From Bacteroidota bacterium (GTDB taxonomy: Bacteria > Bacteroidota > Bacteroidia > Chitinophagales > BACL12), in the NCBI GenBank assembly GCA_016718035.1, contig JADKEK010000002.1, forward strand, positions 527,539-591,538: 64,000 nucleotides of DNA, written 5' to 3'. The notes under the pieces were generated by a model. It was not told where the DNA came from and made no database searches. It worked only from the letters and a program-made list of their open reading frames with translations. The translations under genes were made by a program, and so were the position numbers. Positions 36,704 to 46,691 of this stretch are shown piece after piece; position 1 is the stretch's first letter, and each line of letters starts with the position of its first letter.

Positions 36704-39394
36704 ATGAAATTTAAAATTGTTATGATGGCCGCACTTATTGCGGTATTATTTTATCAGTGTAATCCAACCAATAAATTGTATACAACTGAAGAATACCTTG
36801 GCACCATCGACACAACTGCTGTTCAAGAATATGACTATGATTATGCAGACGGTGAAAATTACGAGGGCGAAGATTACAGTTACGAAGGTGAGGGTGAATA
36901 TGACTATTACCAAACCGACACTGCAGTTAGCCCATGGAGCAGCGCTATATATCGCGGAGCAGCAAAACGTGAAAACGACCTGATTAATACCAAATTGGAA
37001 GTTTCGTTCGATTGGCAAAAAGCCTGGATGTATGGTAAAGCCACACTAACTTTCAAACCTTATTTTTACCCAACTTCAACATTGACACTCGATGCTAAAG
37101 GTTTTACGGTAAAAGAAGTATCGTTGATTACGCCATCAGGCAAAACACCATTAAAATATAGTTACAATACTGATAGTATACCTGACACTTTGCAAATGAT
37201 AATTGATTTGGGCAGAACATTTGCCCGAACAGAAGAATACCAGATTTATATCGATTACATTGCAAAACCTAACGATTTACCAAAAGGCGGTAGCGCAGCA
37301 ATTACAGAAGATAAAGGTTTGTACTTTATTAATAATGAAGGTAAAGACAAAAACAAACCACAACAAATCTGGACCCAGGGTGAAACAGAAGCAACTTCTT
37401 GTTGGTGTCCTACTATTGACAAACCGAATGAACGTTGTACCAATAACTTCTTTATCACAATTGAAGATAAATATCAAACATTATCAAACGGTGTTTTGGT
37501 AAGCTCGAAAAAAAATGCAGATGGCACCAGAACCGACAACTGGAAAATGGATTTACCTCATGCTCCATATTTATTTATGATGGCTATTGGTGAATATGCT
37601 ATTGTAAAAGATACATGGAAAGGCATGCCGGTAAATTATTATGTAGAAAAAGAATATGAAAAAGATGCCAAAGCCATTTTCGGCAACACGCCTGAAATGC
37701 TAGAATTTTATAGCAATTTGTTAGGTACAAAATATGTTTGGCCTAAGTATAGCCAGGTAATTGTTCGCGATTATGTAAGTGGAGCAATGGAAAATACCAC
37801 AGCTACTATTCACGGCGAATTTTTACAACAACATTCACGCGATTTATTGGATGAAAATTACGAAGATGTAATTTCTCACGAATTATTTCACCAATGGTTT
37901 GGCGATTTAGTAACAACTGAAAGCTGGAGTAATATTCCGCTCAACGAATCGTTTGCAACTTATGGTGAATATTTATGGCGAGAATATAAATATGGCCGTG
38001 ATGATGCAGACCATGCAGGTTTAAACGACCTAAACACCTATTTGGATGAAGCAGGATATAAGCAGGTAGATTTAATTCGTTTTAATTACGATACACGCGA
38101 GGATATGTTTGACTCCCACTCTTATGCAAAAGGTGGTCGCGTATTACACATGTTGAGAAAATACTTAGGAGATGAAGCATTTTTTGCCGGATTAAAAAAA
38201 TATCTTGAAGACAATAAATTTTCATCGGTAGAAATGCACAATTTACGTTTGGCCTTTGAAGCCGTTACCGGAGAAGATTTAAACTGGTTTTTTAATCAGT
38301 GGTTTTTCGACAATGGCCATCCTGATTTAAGTATTTATTACGATTATAATGAAACTGATAAAACCACATCGGTAACTATTTATCAGATTCAAGACACTAC
38401 AATTGCTCCGATTTATGTATTGCCTATGGCTGTTGACATTTACGCAAATGGCAAAGTTGAGCGCAAACAAATTGTAATGGACAAAGCCATTCAGATATTT
38501 ACTTTCCCAACTGAAACGCGTCCTGATTTAATTAATGTGGATGCAGAAAAAATGTTGTTATGCACTAAATTGGATAACAAATCTTTGGAAGAGTATTTAT
38601 TCCAATTACAACATGCGCCGCTATTTTTAGACCGCTATGAGGCTATAGAAAACATTGCTGCATTCCAATATGAGTACCCGGCTTATCGCAAGGCAATTGA
38701 AAATGCATTAAACGATAAACATTGGTATATACGTCAAACAGCACTTGACACTTTATTAATTGATGAATCAACGTCACAAGCCATTAAAGATAAAATAATG
38801 GATATGGCTAAAAATGACACACGTAGTTATGTAAGAGCAAGTGCTATTGATAAAATAAGCGCTATTGACGGCATTGATCATTTGTCAATTTATAACACTG
38901 CGTTAAATGATAGTTCTTACACAGTGGTTTCAACTGCTATGTATGCAATTTATTATCTCGACAAAACAGCAGGTTTAGAAATTGCACGCAAAAGTAAAGC
39001 AATAGACAATTTTAGTATTAGTTATGCGGTGATGACCATTTTAGGCGAAAGCGGAGATGCTATCGACAACGATTATTTCCTCAACAATTTTGCTAAGGCA
39101 ACGGGTTATGATAGTTATTTCACCATGTTGAATTACGAACCGTATTTAATGCGTATGACCGATTCATACATCATTAATTCAGGTGTTGATGCATTAAAAA
39201 AGATAGCATCTGATGACGATAATTTCTGGATGTCATTTTCGGCAATGAATATACTTAGTGGTTTAATCCCTCAGTATCAGTCGGCACTTGAATCAAGCAC
39301 AGACCCGCAAATTCAAAAATCGTTACAAGCCTCTATTGATTATATTACTGCTGTATTAAAAGAATTAAATACCAGCGAAGAAGGCGATTATTAA
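36704..39394 (+). CDS. M1-family metallopeptidase lipoprotein with HEAT-like C-terminal repeats
   Basis: An 896-residue protein. Signal MKFKIVMMAALIAVLFYQC ends in a lipid-anchored Cys19. Residues 43-69 are a Tyr/Asp/Glu/Gly low-complexity linker. The catalytic domain has GAMEN (360-364) for the substrate amino end and HELFHQWFGDL (H392, H396) with E415 in NESFATY as third zinc ligand; E393 is the base. After residue about 640 come helical repeats (ENIAAFQYEYPAYRKAIEN; TLLIDESTSQAIKDKIMD) like the ERAP1-type or HEAT module. Likely cell-surface or periplasmic aminopeptidase. A terminator follows. Confidence 0.92.
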   Translation: MKFKIVMMAALIAVLFYQCNPTNKLYTTEEYLGTIDTTAVQEYDYDYADGENYEGEDYSYEGEGEYDYYQTDTAVSPWSSAIYRGAAKRENDLINTKLEVSFDWQKAWMYGKATLTFKPYFYPTSTLTLDAKGFTVKEVSLITPSGKTPLKYSYNTDSIPDTLQMIIDLGRTFARTEEYQIYIDYIAKPNDLPKGGSAAITEDKGLYFINNEGKDKNKPQQIWTQGETEATSCWCPTIDKPNERCTNNFFITIEDKYQTLSNGVLVSSKKNADGTRTDNWKMDLPHAPYLFMMAIGEYAIVKDTWKGMPVNYYVEKEYEKDAKAIFGNTPEMLEFYSNLLGTKYVWPKYSQVIVRDYVSGAMENTTATIHGEFLQQHSRDLLDENYEDVISHELFHQWFGDLVTTESWSNIPLNESFATYGEYLWREYKYGRDDADHAGLNDLNTYLDEAGYKQVDLIRFNYDTREDMFDSHSYAKGGRVLHMLRKYLGDEAFFAGLKKYLEDNKFSSVEMHNLRLAFEAVTGEDLNWFFNQWFFDNGHPDLSIYYDYNETDKTTSVTIYQIQDTTIAPIYVLPMAVDIYANGKVERKQIVMDKAIQIFTFPTETRPDLINVDAEKMLLCTKLDNKSLEEYLFQLQHAPLFLDRYEAIENIAAFQYEYPAYRKAIENALNDKHWYIRQTALDTLLIDESTSQAIKDKIMDMAKNDTRSYVRASAIDKISAIDGIDHLSIYNTALNDSSYTVVSTAMYAIYYLDKTAGLEIARKSKAIDNFSISYAVMTILGESGDAIDNDYFLNNFAKATGYDSYFTMLNYEPYLMRMTDSYIINSGVDALKKIASDDDNFWMSFSAMNILSGLIPQYQSALESSTDPQIQKSLQASIDYITAVLKELNTSEEGDY

Positions 39395-39413
39395 TAGATA
39401 AAGTTCTTTAATT

Positions 39414-39442
39414 AAAAACGCTCATCGGTTGATGGGCGTTTT
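39414..39442 (+). terminator. Terminator of the M1 peptidase gene
   Basis: Stem AAAACGCTCATC / GATGGGCGTTTT with one G-T pair, then T8. Confidence 0.85.
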
Positions 39443-39556
39443 TTTTTGTGGGAAGTGGTCAGTATACCCTGTTTTTACCTCAAGTTTTGCTCTAATTTTA
39501 ATTTAAACTTGGAATCCTGATAAAGGATACAATTTTTGCGGCTTACATCCGGCAAA

Positions 39557-41374
39557 TTAAAACGCCTGCATTTCAACCAGCTTTGCATATAAGCCGTTTT
39601 TGGCTATTAGCGCAGTATGATTGCCACGCTCTACTATTCGTCCTTCCTGCATAACAATAATTTCATCTGCAAACTGAATAGTTGAAAGGCGGTGAGCAAT
39701 AACAATGGATGTTCTGTTCTTCATTAATTTAAAGAGTGCATCCTGTACTAATTTTTCGCTTTCTGTATCTAAGGAAGAAGTAGCTTCATCTAAAATCAAA
39801 ATAGGTGGATTTTTATAAATTGCTCTGGCAATGGTAATACGCTGACGTTCGCCACCACTTAATTTACTCCCTCTGTCACCAATAACAGTTTGATAACCAT
39901 TTTCTAATCGCATAATAAAGTCATGCGCATTGGCCACTTTTGCCGCTTTAATTACATCCTCTTCCAATGCGTTGTCGATACCAAATGCAATATTATTAAA
40001 CACGGTATCATTAAATAAAATCGACTCTTGCGTAACTATGCCAAGTTGATTGCGCAGACTGCTTATCCGCAAATCGCGAATATTATAATCATCAATTAAT
40101 ATTTCGCCTGAGGTAACATCGTGGTATCGTGCAAGTAAATCGGCGAATGTAGATTTTCCGGAGCCGGAAGGTCCAACCAGGGCAATCATTTTACCTTTTT
40201 CAATTTTCAGACTTATGCCGTTTAAAACCGGTTTTTCTGCATATTGAAAACACACATTTTTATATTCTACTGCACGCTCAAATGTTTTGATATTGGTAGC
40301 GTGCAAACTTTCTTTAATATTTATTTCTGCATCCATAATACTTTCGATGCGTTCGAGTGAAGCAATTCCTCGCTGAATATAAACATAAGAGTTAGCCACA
40401 TTTCTCGCAGGCCCTAGCATATTCGCAAAAACCAAAATATAGCCTAAAAAATAATCTGCTGAAAATTGTCCGTTACCATCTAAAATAATGCTACCACCAT
40501 AATATAATAATGCAGCAACAACACAAACACTTAAAAATTCGATAAGCGGACTTGAAACCTGGAGTCTGCGCACTGCTTTAGTTGCCAGGGATTCCAATTC
40601 TCTGTTTTCACGTAAAAATTTACCTTTTTGATATCGTTCAGCATTAAATGCTTTAATAATTCTCAAACCTGAAAGCGATTCTTCGAAAAGCGACATTAAA
40701 TATCCTAACTGTACTTGTTCTTTCTGCGATTTGCGTTTTAGCGACTTTCCAATTCTGCCAATGGCAAACCCGGCAATGGGCAATAAAACGAGGACGAAGA
40801 TGGTCAGCTCGAAACTCATCGTCATCATAGCAATAAAAAATATGAGCATGGTAACCGGGTCGCGGAAGGTAGATTCGATGGTATTCATCATACTACTTTC
40901 TACCTCTTTAACATCGTTGCTCATGCGGGCTATGATATCTCCTTTTCGGGTTTCACTGAAATATGCGAGCGGAAGTTGCAGGATTTTATCAAATACCCCT
41001 TGTCTCAATTCGCGCACAACACCCGTTCTGAGTGGTGCCAAAAAATACAAGGCCAGGTAACGAAAAATGTTTTTAAACAGGAACATAAAAACCACCCCGA
41101 TACTGACAAGTATAAGCCCTGAATAAGCGCCATGGGAATTGACATAACTGGCAAACTGGTAGTTCAAAATACCCAACATTTCCCGTATGTTCCAGCTAAA
41201 TTCCGGCTTTGATGTTGGTGGTGTTACCATCTTGAAGATGATTTGCAGGAAAGGAATCACCATCAGGATGGAAAACAGGTTGAAAAATGCATAAAACAAA
41301 TTGAACACAAAATTCAGAATTGCATAGATTCTGAATCTACCCACGTATTTCAATATCCTCAGATAACTTTTCAT
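39557..41374 (-). CDS. ABC exporter half-transporter (MsbA-like)
   Basis: Start set at ATG 41372-41374; an in-frame GTG three codons upstream also exists. About 605 residues: six membrane helices to residue about 330, then the ATPase with Walker A LVGPSGSGKST, signature LSGGERQRITIARAI and Walker B ILILDEATSSLD, plus IAHRLSTI (H-loop). A homodimeric exporter; Bacteroidota MsbA-type proteins flip lipid A core, which would suit lpxH and kdsD here, but multidrug export is possible. It diverges from rbfA. A -7 box TAAATTTG (complement of 41383-41390) lies 8 nt from the ATG. Confidence 0.85.
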   Translation of the reverse strand: MKSYLRILKYVGRFRIYAILNFVFNLFYAFFNLFSILMVIPFLQIIFKMVTPPTSKPEFSWNIREMLGILNYQFASYVNSHGAYSGLILVSIGVVFMFLFKNIFRYLALYFLAPLRTGVVRELRQGVFDKILQLPLAYFSETRKGDIIARMSNDVKEVESSMMNTIESTFRDPVTMLIFFIAMMTMSFELTIFVLVLLPIAGFAIGRIGKSLKRKSQKEQVQLGYLMSLFEESLSGLRIIKAFNAERYQKGKFLRENRELESLATKAVRRLQVSSPLIEFLSVCVVAALLYYGGSIILDGNGQFSADYFLGYILVFANMLGPARNVANSYVYIQRGIASLERIESIMDAEINIKESLHATNIKTFERAVEYKNVCFQYAEKPVLNGISLKIEKGKMIALVGPSGSGKSTFADLLARYHDVTSGEILIDDYNIRDLRISSLRNQLGIVTQESILFNDTVFNNIAFGIDNALEEDVIKAAKVANAHDFIMRLENGYQTVIGDRGSKLSGGERQRITIARAIYKNPPILILDEATSSLDTESEKLVQDALFKLMKNRTSIVIAHRLSTIQFADEIIVMQEGRIVERGNHTALIAKNGLYAKLVEMQAF

Positions 41375-41445
41375 AAGCCCCACAAATTTACAAAATCTAC
41401 CTCTGGCTATAAACGATTGGCTGAAACACCTTAACTTAGCACCAT

Positions 41446-41813
41446 ATGGACAGCAGACGACAAAAGAAGATTGGGCAGCTGATACAGGATGAGATGAGCA
41501 CTTTTTTGCAAAAAGAAGGGGCCAATTATTACGGGAATAAGTTTGTGACCGTGACAGATGTGAGTATCACCTCCGATCTTCAAAATTGCAAAATTCACGT
41601 AAGTGTTTTCGATAAAAACGAAGGAGAGAAAGTAGTAGATCGTTAAATAGTAATATCAGAGATATCCGCAGACGATTTGGACACATTATGCGTAATTCGT
41701 TGCGTATTATTCCTGAAATGCAGTTTTTTCTCGACGATACACTGGATACCGTTTACCGGTTGGAAGAATTATTTAAAAAAACGAAGGAAGACAACAATAA
41801 TCCGCCTGCATGA
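41446..41813 (+). pseudogene. rbfA: Ribosome-binding factor A with a one-base deletion
   Basis: The first 66 codons (MDSRRQKKIGQLIQDEMSTF to EGEKVVD) are typical RbfA, a KH-domain factor for 16S 5'-end maturation in the cold. Just after VVD the frame meets TAA, but in the next frame LNSNIRDIRRRFGHIMRNSL and IIPEMQFFLDDTLDTVYRLEEL continue the family sequence perfectly to a TGA at 41811-41813. The junction at about 41640 reads GATCGTTA; adding one base (GATGCGTTA) would give Asp-Ala-Leu and restore 122 residues. The stop overlaps the ATG of the permease gene (ATGA). Probably a sequencing deletion or a recent mutation. Confidence 0.88.
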
Positions 41814-43054
41814 AGCTTACCTTAAGGATAGCCTGGCGTTACATTTTTTCTAAAAAATCGACTAATGCCATCAATATTATTTCCGGCATTTCGATGTCCG
41901 GAATAATAATTGGCAGCGCATCCTTAATTATTGTTTTATCTGCATTTAATGGTTTCGAAAATTTAGTTGCCAGGTTATACAGCACCTTTTATCCTGACAT
42001 TACCATAACTCCTGCAACCGGAAAAGTATTTGCCATAGACAGCAATAAACTGGCAAAAATTCAATCAATTGAAGGTGTTGAATACATTTCCAAAACCTTA
42101 GAAGAAAATGTTTTATTAGCCTACAATAAACAAGAACATATCGCAACCATTAAAGGTGTTGACACCATGTATCGGTATGTAACTGCTGTTGACGACAGTG
42201 TTTATTATGGCGATTACATTTTAGATTATGCCTATTTAAATTACAATCTCGATTGTGCCGTAATGGGTTCAGGTGTGGCATCTACGTTAAATGTAAGTTT
42301 GGGATTAGACTATCCTGCGGTGCAAATATTCATTCCGCGCAGAGGGGTAAAATCCTCCAGCAACCCTCGCAACACCTTTGTACAGCGAGGCATACAGCCA
42401 ATGGGTGTATTTAGAATTCAACAGGAATTTGATAGTAAATACGTAATTACATCCTTGCAGTTTATTCAAGGATTATTAGATTATCAAAATGGAGAAGTAA
42501 GTTCATTAGAAATAAAAACATCATCTAAAAATCAGGTTGATGATATTATGGAAGAAATTACTGCCATTATGGGCGATGATTATTTGGTAAAAAACAGATT
42601 CATGCAAAATGAATTTTTATACCGCGTAATGCGCACTGAAAAATGGGCAGTATATTTTATTTTGACATTTATTTTTATTGTCGCTGCATTTAATATGATT
42701 GGCTCAATAGCGATGTTGGTAATCGACAAGAAAAAAGATATTGGTATTTTACGTTCACTTGGTGCAACTGAAGCTTCGGTGCGCAATATATTTTTTATCC
42801 AGGGTGTATTACAAACATTAGTGAGTATTGCGGTAGGCTTTTCGTTGGCTACAGTATTATGTTATTTACAAATCCGATTTGGTTTAGTAACCATTCCCGG
42901 GCAAGGTACATTTGTAGTTACAGCGTATCCAATTGCTTTAGAATGGAAAGATTACGTGAATGTATTTCTAACCGTATTAATCATTGGTGGAATTGCCTCT
43001 TATTTTCCTGCCTATATGGCTGCCCGACAAAAATGGTTATTCAGAAATGAATAA
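41810..43054 (+). CDS. LolE/LolC-like ABC transporter permease
   Basis: A 414-residue inner-membrane protein whose ATG shares bases with the rbfA stop. Membrane helix near residues 20-45 (INIISGISMSGIIIG), a large periplasmic MacB-type domain to about 275, then three helices (FILTFIFIVAAFNMIGSIAML, VLQTLVSIAVGFSLATVLC, FLTVLIIGGIASYFPAY; residue zones about 280, 330 and 380). KKKDIGILRSLGAT is the conserved cytoplasmic loop of FtsX/LolE permeases. Likely part of lipoprotein release from the inner membrane; the ATPase LolD is not nearby. Confidence 0.87.
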   Translation: MKLTLRIAWRYIFSKKSTNAINIISGISMSGIIIGSASLIIVLSAFNGFENLVARLYSTFYPDITITPATGKVFAIDSNKLAKIQSIEGVEYISKTLEENVLLAYNKQEHIATIKGVDTMYRYVTAVDDSVYYGDYILDYAYLNYNLDCAVMGSGVASTLNVSLGLDYPAVQIFIPRRGVKSSSNPRNTFVQRGIQPMGVFRIQQEFDSKYVITSLQFIQGLLDYQNGEVSSLEIKTSSKNQVDDIMEEITAIMGDDYLVKNRFMQNEFLYRVMRTEKWAVYFILTFIFIVAAFNMIGSIAMLVIDKKKDIGILRSLGATEASVRNIFFIQGVLQTLVSIAVGFSLATVLCYLQIRFGLVTIPGQGTFVVTAYPIALEWKDYVNVFLTVLIIGGIASYFPAYMAARQKWLFRNE

Positions 43055-43058
43055 AAAA

Positions 43059-43084
43059 AATCCCGGCATATTCATACCGGGATT
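43059..43084. terminator. Bidirectional terminator between the permease and terC
   Basis: 10-bp stem AATCCCGGCA / TACCGGGATT with one mismatch at the loop end. An A-run on the left gives the T-run on the minus strand for terC. Confidence 0.8.
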
Positions 43085-43106
43085 GTAACTATTGTTTTAG
43101 GGTTAA

Positions 43107-43883
43107 TTAATTCCCAAATTCATTTTCTTCCAAATTCTTTTTTTCTCTGCGTTTTTTCGCATTGGCCAACATTCTCAAATTGAGCATTTCAACCACCACT
43201 GAGAAGCCCATTGCTACATAAATAAATCCTTTTTCAACGTGTCCACCACTTCCCTCTATCAATAAACTAACGCCAATCATTACTAAAAACGAAAGTGCCA
43301 GCATTTTAACTGTTGGGTGTTTTTGAACGAAATCGCTGATTGGGTCAGCAGCAAATAGCATAATGCCAACTGCAATAATTACGGCTAAAATCATGATGAT
43401 TACTTTGTCGGCATCTACCATACCTACAGCGGTAATTACAGAATCAAGTGAAAAAACGATGTCCAGCACTAAAATCTGCAAAATCACAGAGGTGAACGAT
43501 GGTTTTTTCATGTTTGGGCTATCTTCATGCTCATCGCCTTCAATTTTAGCATGTATTTCGACAGTAGCCTTATAAATAAGGAACAAACCACCCGATAACA
43601 GCACGATATCGCGGCCGGAAATTCCATGTCCCGCAATACTGAATAGGTCAGCCTCGAGCCCCAGAATCCAGCTAATGGACAGCAAAAGCAGAATTCGGGT
43701 TCCCATTGCGAGCCCCAAACCCCATCTGCGGGCCTTTTTTTGTTGTTCAGCCGGTAATTTAGTTGAAAGGATGCTGATGAAGATAATATTGTCGATACCC
43801 AGTACTATTTCTAAAACAGTAAGGGTTAGCAACGCAATCCAGGCATCAGCTGTTAAAAATATTGATAAGTCCATATAGTTCAA
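43107..43883 (-). CDS. TerC-family integral membrane protein
   Basis: A 258-residue protein with about seven membrane helices. It shows the TerC features WIALLTLTVLEIVLGIDNIIF (acidic residues in helix 1) and VLDIVFSLDSVITAVGMV, with a hydrophilic loop KIEGDEHEDSPNMKK. TerC proteins are linked to tellurite resistance or manganese export; which applies here is unknown. Monocistronic. A possible promoter (TTTG, 18 bp, TAGATTTT on the minus strand) lies within 50 bp upstream. Confidence 0.88.
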   Translation of the reverse strand: MNYMDLSIFLTADAWIALLTLTVLEIVLGIDNIIFISILSTKLPAEQQKKARRWGLGLAMGTRILLLLSISWILGLEADLFSIAGHGISGRDIVLLSGGLFLIYKATVEIHAKIEGDEHEDSPNMKKPSFTSVILQILVLDIVFSLDSVITAVGMVDADKVIIMILAVIIAVGIMLFAADPISDFVQKHPTVKMLALSFLVMIGVSLLIEGSGGHVEKGFIYVAMGFSVVVEMLNLRMLANAKKRREKKNLEENEFGN

Positions 43884-44256
43884 TTGAGGTGCAAAAATCT
43901 AATATAATATCTGGTTTTGCAAAAATGTGAATCGTTAACACCCCGATTACTAGTATTTGACGAATACAAACCCAATTTATGCTGCGAGAGGCGAAATTTC
44001 ATTTATCACGGAAATCCATAGCCAAAAACGGTAAAAAAGGCTGTTTTTGAAGCGATAATACCTATTCTGAAGCACTTTCAAGACATGTTCCTAATTTAAA
44101 ATCTGGCAGTTAATATTATAATTGTGAAGCATCTTCCCAACAGGCAAGCTGAATGTATTTCTTCAACCAATAAATTCACAAAAGGTGATTTTTGTATGTA
44201 GTCACATAGGCCTTTATAGTAGTATATTTAGGCATTCAATAATTGTTTATCAGTTC
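43884..44256. other. Divergent intergenic region between terC and the K+ channel
   Basis: About 370 bases containing the terC promoter zone. A weak inverted pair AAAAAC/GTTTTT at 44023-44049 is seen. No gene recognised. Confidence 0.5.
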
Positions 44257-45267
44257 ATGAGCAATTTTCCTACACGTGGTAATAATCCATTTCGCAAAAC
44301 CTATTTGGCCATTTATTTATTAATTGGTGCGATTTCCATTGGGATTATCGGATTTATTGTAATAGAAGGTTATAATTTTTTGGATGCCTTGTATATGACC
44401 ATCATTACATTAGGAACTGTTGGTTTTTCGGAGGTAAATCCGCTTTCACCTGAAGGGAAAATATTTACAATTTTTTTAATTGTGTTAGGCCTTGTCATAT
44501 TTGGTTTTTTTATCACTCAAATTTCAAGGTATTTTTTGGACGGAGAATTTATTCGCTATTTTAAAATTTATAAAATGCAAAAAGAAATCAGCCAGTTAAA
44601 AGACCACACTATTATTTGTGGTTTTGGCAGAAATGGCAGAGAAGCAGCACGTGTTTTAAAACAAACCAATAATCAGGTTGTGATTATTGAAACTGAGCAA
44701 AGTAAATTACACACTGAAGCCGCTGATCCTGTTTATTATTTTTTAGAAGCCGATGCAACACGTGATGAAACCTTATTAAGCGCAGGCATTATGCAGGCAA
44801 GCGCCATAATAAGCACCCTACCGGATGATGCACTCAATGTGTTTGTTTGTTTAACAGCAAAAGAACTCAACCCAAACATAAAAATTATCAGCAGAGCTAC
44901 ACATGTGAGCTCAATAAAAAAATTAAAAAATGCGGGTGCTAAAAATGTAATTATGCCAGATAAAATTGGTGGTGCGCACATGGCTATGTTGGTGAATAAT
45001 CCCGATATTGAAGAGTTTATTGATATTATGTCCACCTCCACCGGTGACTCATTTTTAATTCAGGAAATAACTTCTCAAAAAAATGTTATTGTTGGAGAAG
45101 TAGATACCTGGAAAAAAACAGGTGCTACCGTTATTGGTATTAAATCCGGTGAAGATAAATACATTTTAAACCCCGGTCCGGAAGCTTCAATCAAAGTTGG
45201 TGATGGCGTCATTATAATGGGTTCGAAGCAACAAATAAATAATTCCTTAATTTTATTCAAAAATTAA
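44257..45267 (+). CDS. Potassium channel with TrkA-N (RCK) domain
   Basis: Start at ATG 44257; the frame extends 24 codons further up but that part lacks conservation and membrane character. About 336 residues: helix near 16-36 (YLAIYLLIGAISIGIIGF), pore loop with ITLGTVGFSEVNPLS, second helix VIFGFFITQI, then an RCK domain with IICGFGRNGREAARVL and the TrkA-C segment at the end (EVDTWKKTGATVIGIKSGE). The filter TVGFSE departs slightly from TVGYGD but is common in bacterial channels. It lies 5 bp from the DinB-like gene. Confidence 0.88.
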   Translation: MSNFPTRGNNPFRKTYLAIYLLIGAISIGIIGFIVIEGYNFLDALYMTIITLGTVGFSEVNPLSPEGKIFTIFLIVLGLVIFGFFITQISRYFLDGEFIRYFKIYKMQKEISQLKDHTIICGFGRNGREAARVLKQTNNQVVIIETEQSKLHTEAADPVYYFLEADATRDETLLSAGIMQASAIISTLPDDALNVFVCLTAKELNPNIKIISRATHVSSIKKLKNAGAKNVIMPDKIGGAHMAMLVNNPDIEEFIDIMSTSTGDSFLIQEITSQKNVIVGEVDTWKKTGATVIGIKSGEDKYILNPGPEASIKVGDGVIIMGSKQQINNSLILFKN

Positions 45268-45272
45268 ACTAC

Positions 45273-45716
45273 ATGATACAGGCATTACTTGAAGTGTATA
45301 ACAAACATATGCAAATGACCATTACCGATATTTCGGCATTTACTAACGAAGAGGATATTTGGAAAACGGCAGAAGGGATTAACAACAGTGCAGGAAATCT
45401 GGCTTTGCATATAGTGGGTAATTTAAATTATTTTATTGGCAACATTTTAGGCAATACCGGCTATGTTCGCGACAGAGATGCCGAGTTCAGTTCAAAAGGA
45501 ATTCCTCAACAAGAATTAGTCAATTTACTACAAGCAACTAATACCATGTTAAGCACTACCCTTTCGGGTTTAAAGGATACTGACCTCAATAATGTTTATC
45601 CGATTGACAAATTTGGGGAGGGAAAAACCGTGGGTTATGTGTTTGTTTATTTGTTGGCTCATTTAGACTATCACCTGGGACAAATCAATTATCATCGCAG
45701 ACTATTGAACAAATAA
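45273..45716 (+). CDS. DinB-like four-helix protein (DUF1572 type)
   Basis: A 147-residue protein with NSAGNLALHIVGNLNYFIGN and VYLLAHLDYHLGQINYHRRLL, which carry the histidines in the spacing used by DinB/YfiT-type metal-binding bundles (H in NLALHIVGN, H and H in AHLDYHLGQ). The biochemical role of this subfamily is unknown; thiol transfer has been suggested for relatives. It sits between the K+ channel and the ROK kinase on the same strand with short gaps (5 and 25 bp). Confidence 0.8.
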   Translation: MIQALLEVYNKHMQMTITDISAFTNEEDIWKTAEGINNSAGNLALHIVGNLNYFIGNILGNTGYVRDRDAEFSSKGIPQQELVNLLQATNTMLSTTLSGLKDTDLNNVYPIDKFGEGKTVGYVFVYLLAHLDYHLGQINYHRRLLNK

Positions 45717-45741
45717 TTTAATTTTACCGCAAAACAGCTGG

Positions 45742-46689
45742 ATGAAGGAAGTAGTTTTAGGTATAGACATTGGTGGAACCGGAATAAAATTCGGATTAGT
45801 AGACCGTGAAGGCAATATTGTAGCCAGCGATAAGGCGAAAACAAAGGGTTACCCCAATCCTGATATGCTGCCGGCTGATTTGTTGAAATGGAGCAATGAA
45901 CAATGTTCAGCGCTTCAACTAAAAACAATCGGAGTTGGTATTGGCACGCCAAATGGCAATTATTACAAAGGAACTATCGATTTTGCACCTAATTTGCCCT
46001 GGAAAGGTGTTATTCCGCTAAAAGAATATTTCGAAAAAGCATTTTCCTTACCTGTAGCTTTAACCAACGACGCCAAAGCAGCAGCGCTTGGTGAGATGAT
46101 ATTTGGAGCTGCCAAGGGCATGAAAGACTTTATATTTATCACGCTGGGAACAGGTTTGGGCAGTGGCATTGTGGTAAATGGCAATATTGCCTATGGTTAC
46201 GATAGTTTGGCCGGAGAAGTGGGTCACACTATTGTTTATCGCAATGGCCGGGAATGTCCTTGCGGACGTCGTGGATGCCTTGAACAATATGTAAGTGCTC
46301 CCGGTATTGTAAAAACATATTACGAACTAGTTCGCCATCAAAACCTAGATGAATTTAGAACCAGCATTGGCAATATGATTGATAGTGCCGAAGTATATAA
46401 AAAAGCAGTTGAAGGTGATACCATTGCGTTGGAAGCATTCACTAAAACTGGAGAAATTCTTGGCTTTGCGCTTTCAAATTCGGTTTGTTATACGCGTCCT
46501 GAAAAAATATTTTTGTTTGGCGGACTTGCACAAGCAGGTGATTTATTATTTAAGCCTACTATTAAAAGTTTTGAAAGTTATTTGTTGCCGATATACAAAA
46601 ATAAAATCCCGATTGTGCCTTCGGGATTAAAAGAAAGTGAAGCAGCTATTTTGGGTAGTGCCTCACTTATCTTGAAAGAGTTGAATTAA
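45742..46689 (+). CDS. ROK-family sugar kinase (glucokinase-like)
   Basis: A 315-residue kinase. ATP site DIGGTGIKFGLV (9-20), catalytic D110 in LTNDAKAAALGE, sugar-binding EVGHTIV (E159, H162) and the zinc motif CPCGRRGC (172-179). It has no N-terminal helix-turn-helix, so it is a kinase and not a repressor. Glucose or N-acetylated hexoses are the likely substrates. It precedes carbohydrate-related secreted enzymes (SGNH hydrolase and GH92). Confidence 0.9.
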   Translation: MKEVVLGIDIGGTGIKFGLVDREGNIVASDKAKTKGYPNPDMLPADLLKWSNEQCSALQLKTIGVGIGTPNGNYYKGTIDFAPNLPWKGVIPLKEYFEKAFSLPVALTNDAKAAALGEMIFGAAKGMKDFIFITLGTGLGSGIVVNGNIAYGYDSLAGEVGHTIVYRNGRECPCGRRGCLEQYVSAPGIVKTYYELVRHQNLDEFRTSIGNMIDSAEVYKKAVEGDTIALEAFTKTGEILGFALSNSVCYTRPEKIFLFGGLAQAGDLLFKPTIKSFESYLLPIYKNKIPIVPSGLKESEAAILGSASLILKELN

Positions 46690-46691
46690 TT

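Noticed and set aside
44023..44049. Terminator between terC and the K+ channel
   Set aside because: The stem is weak and interrupted, and both flanking genes start here, so no terminator is needed.
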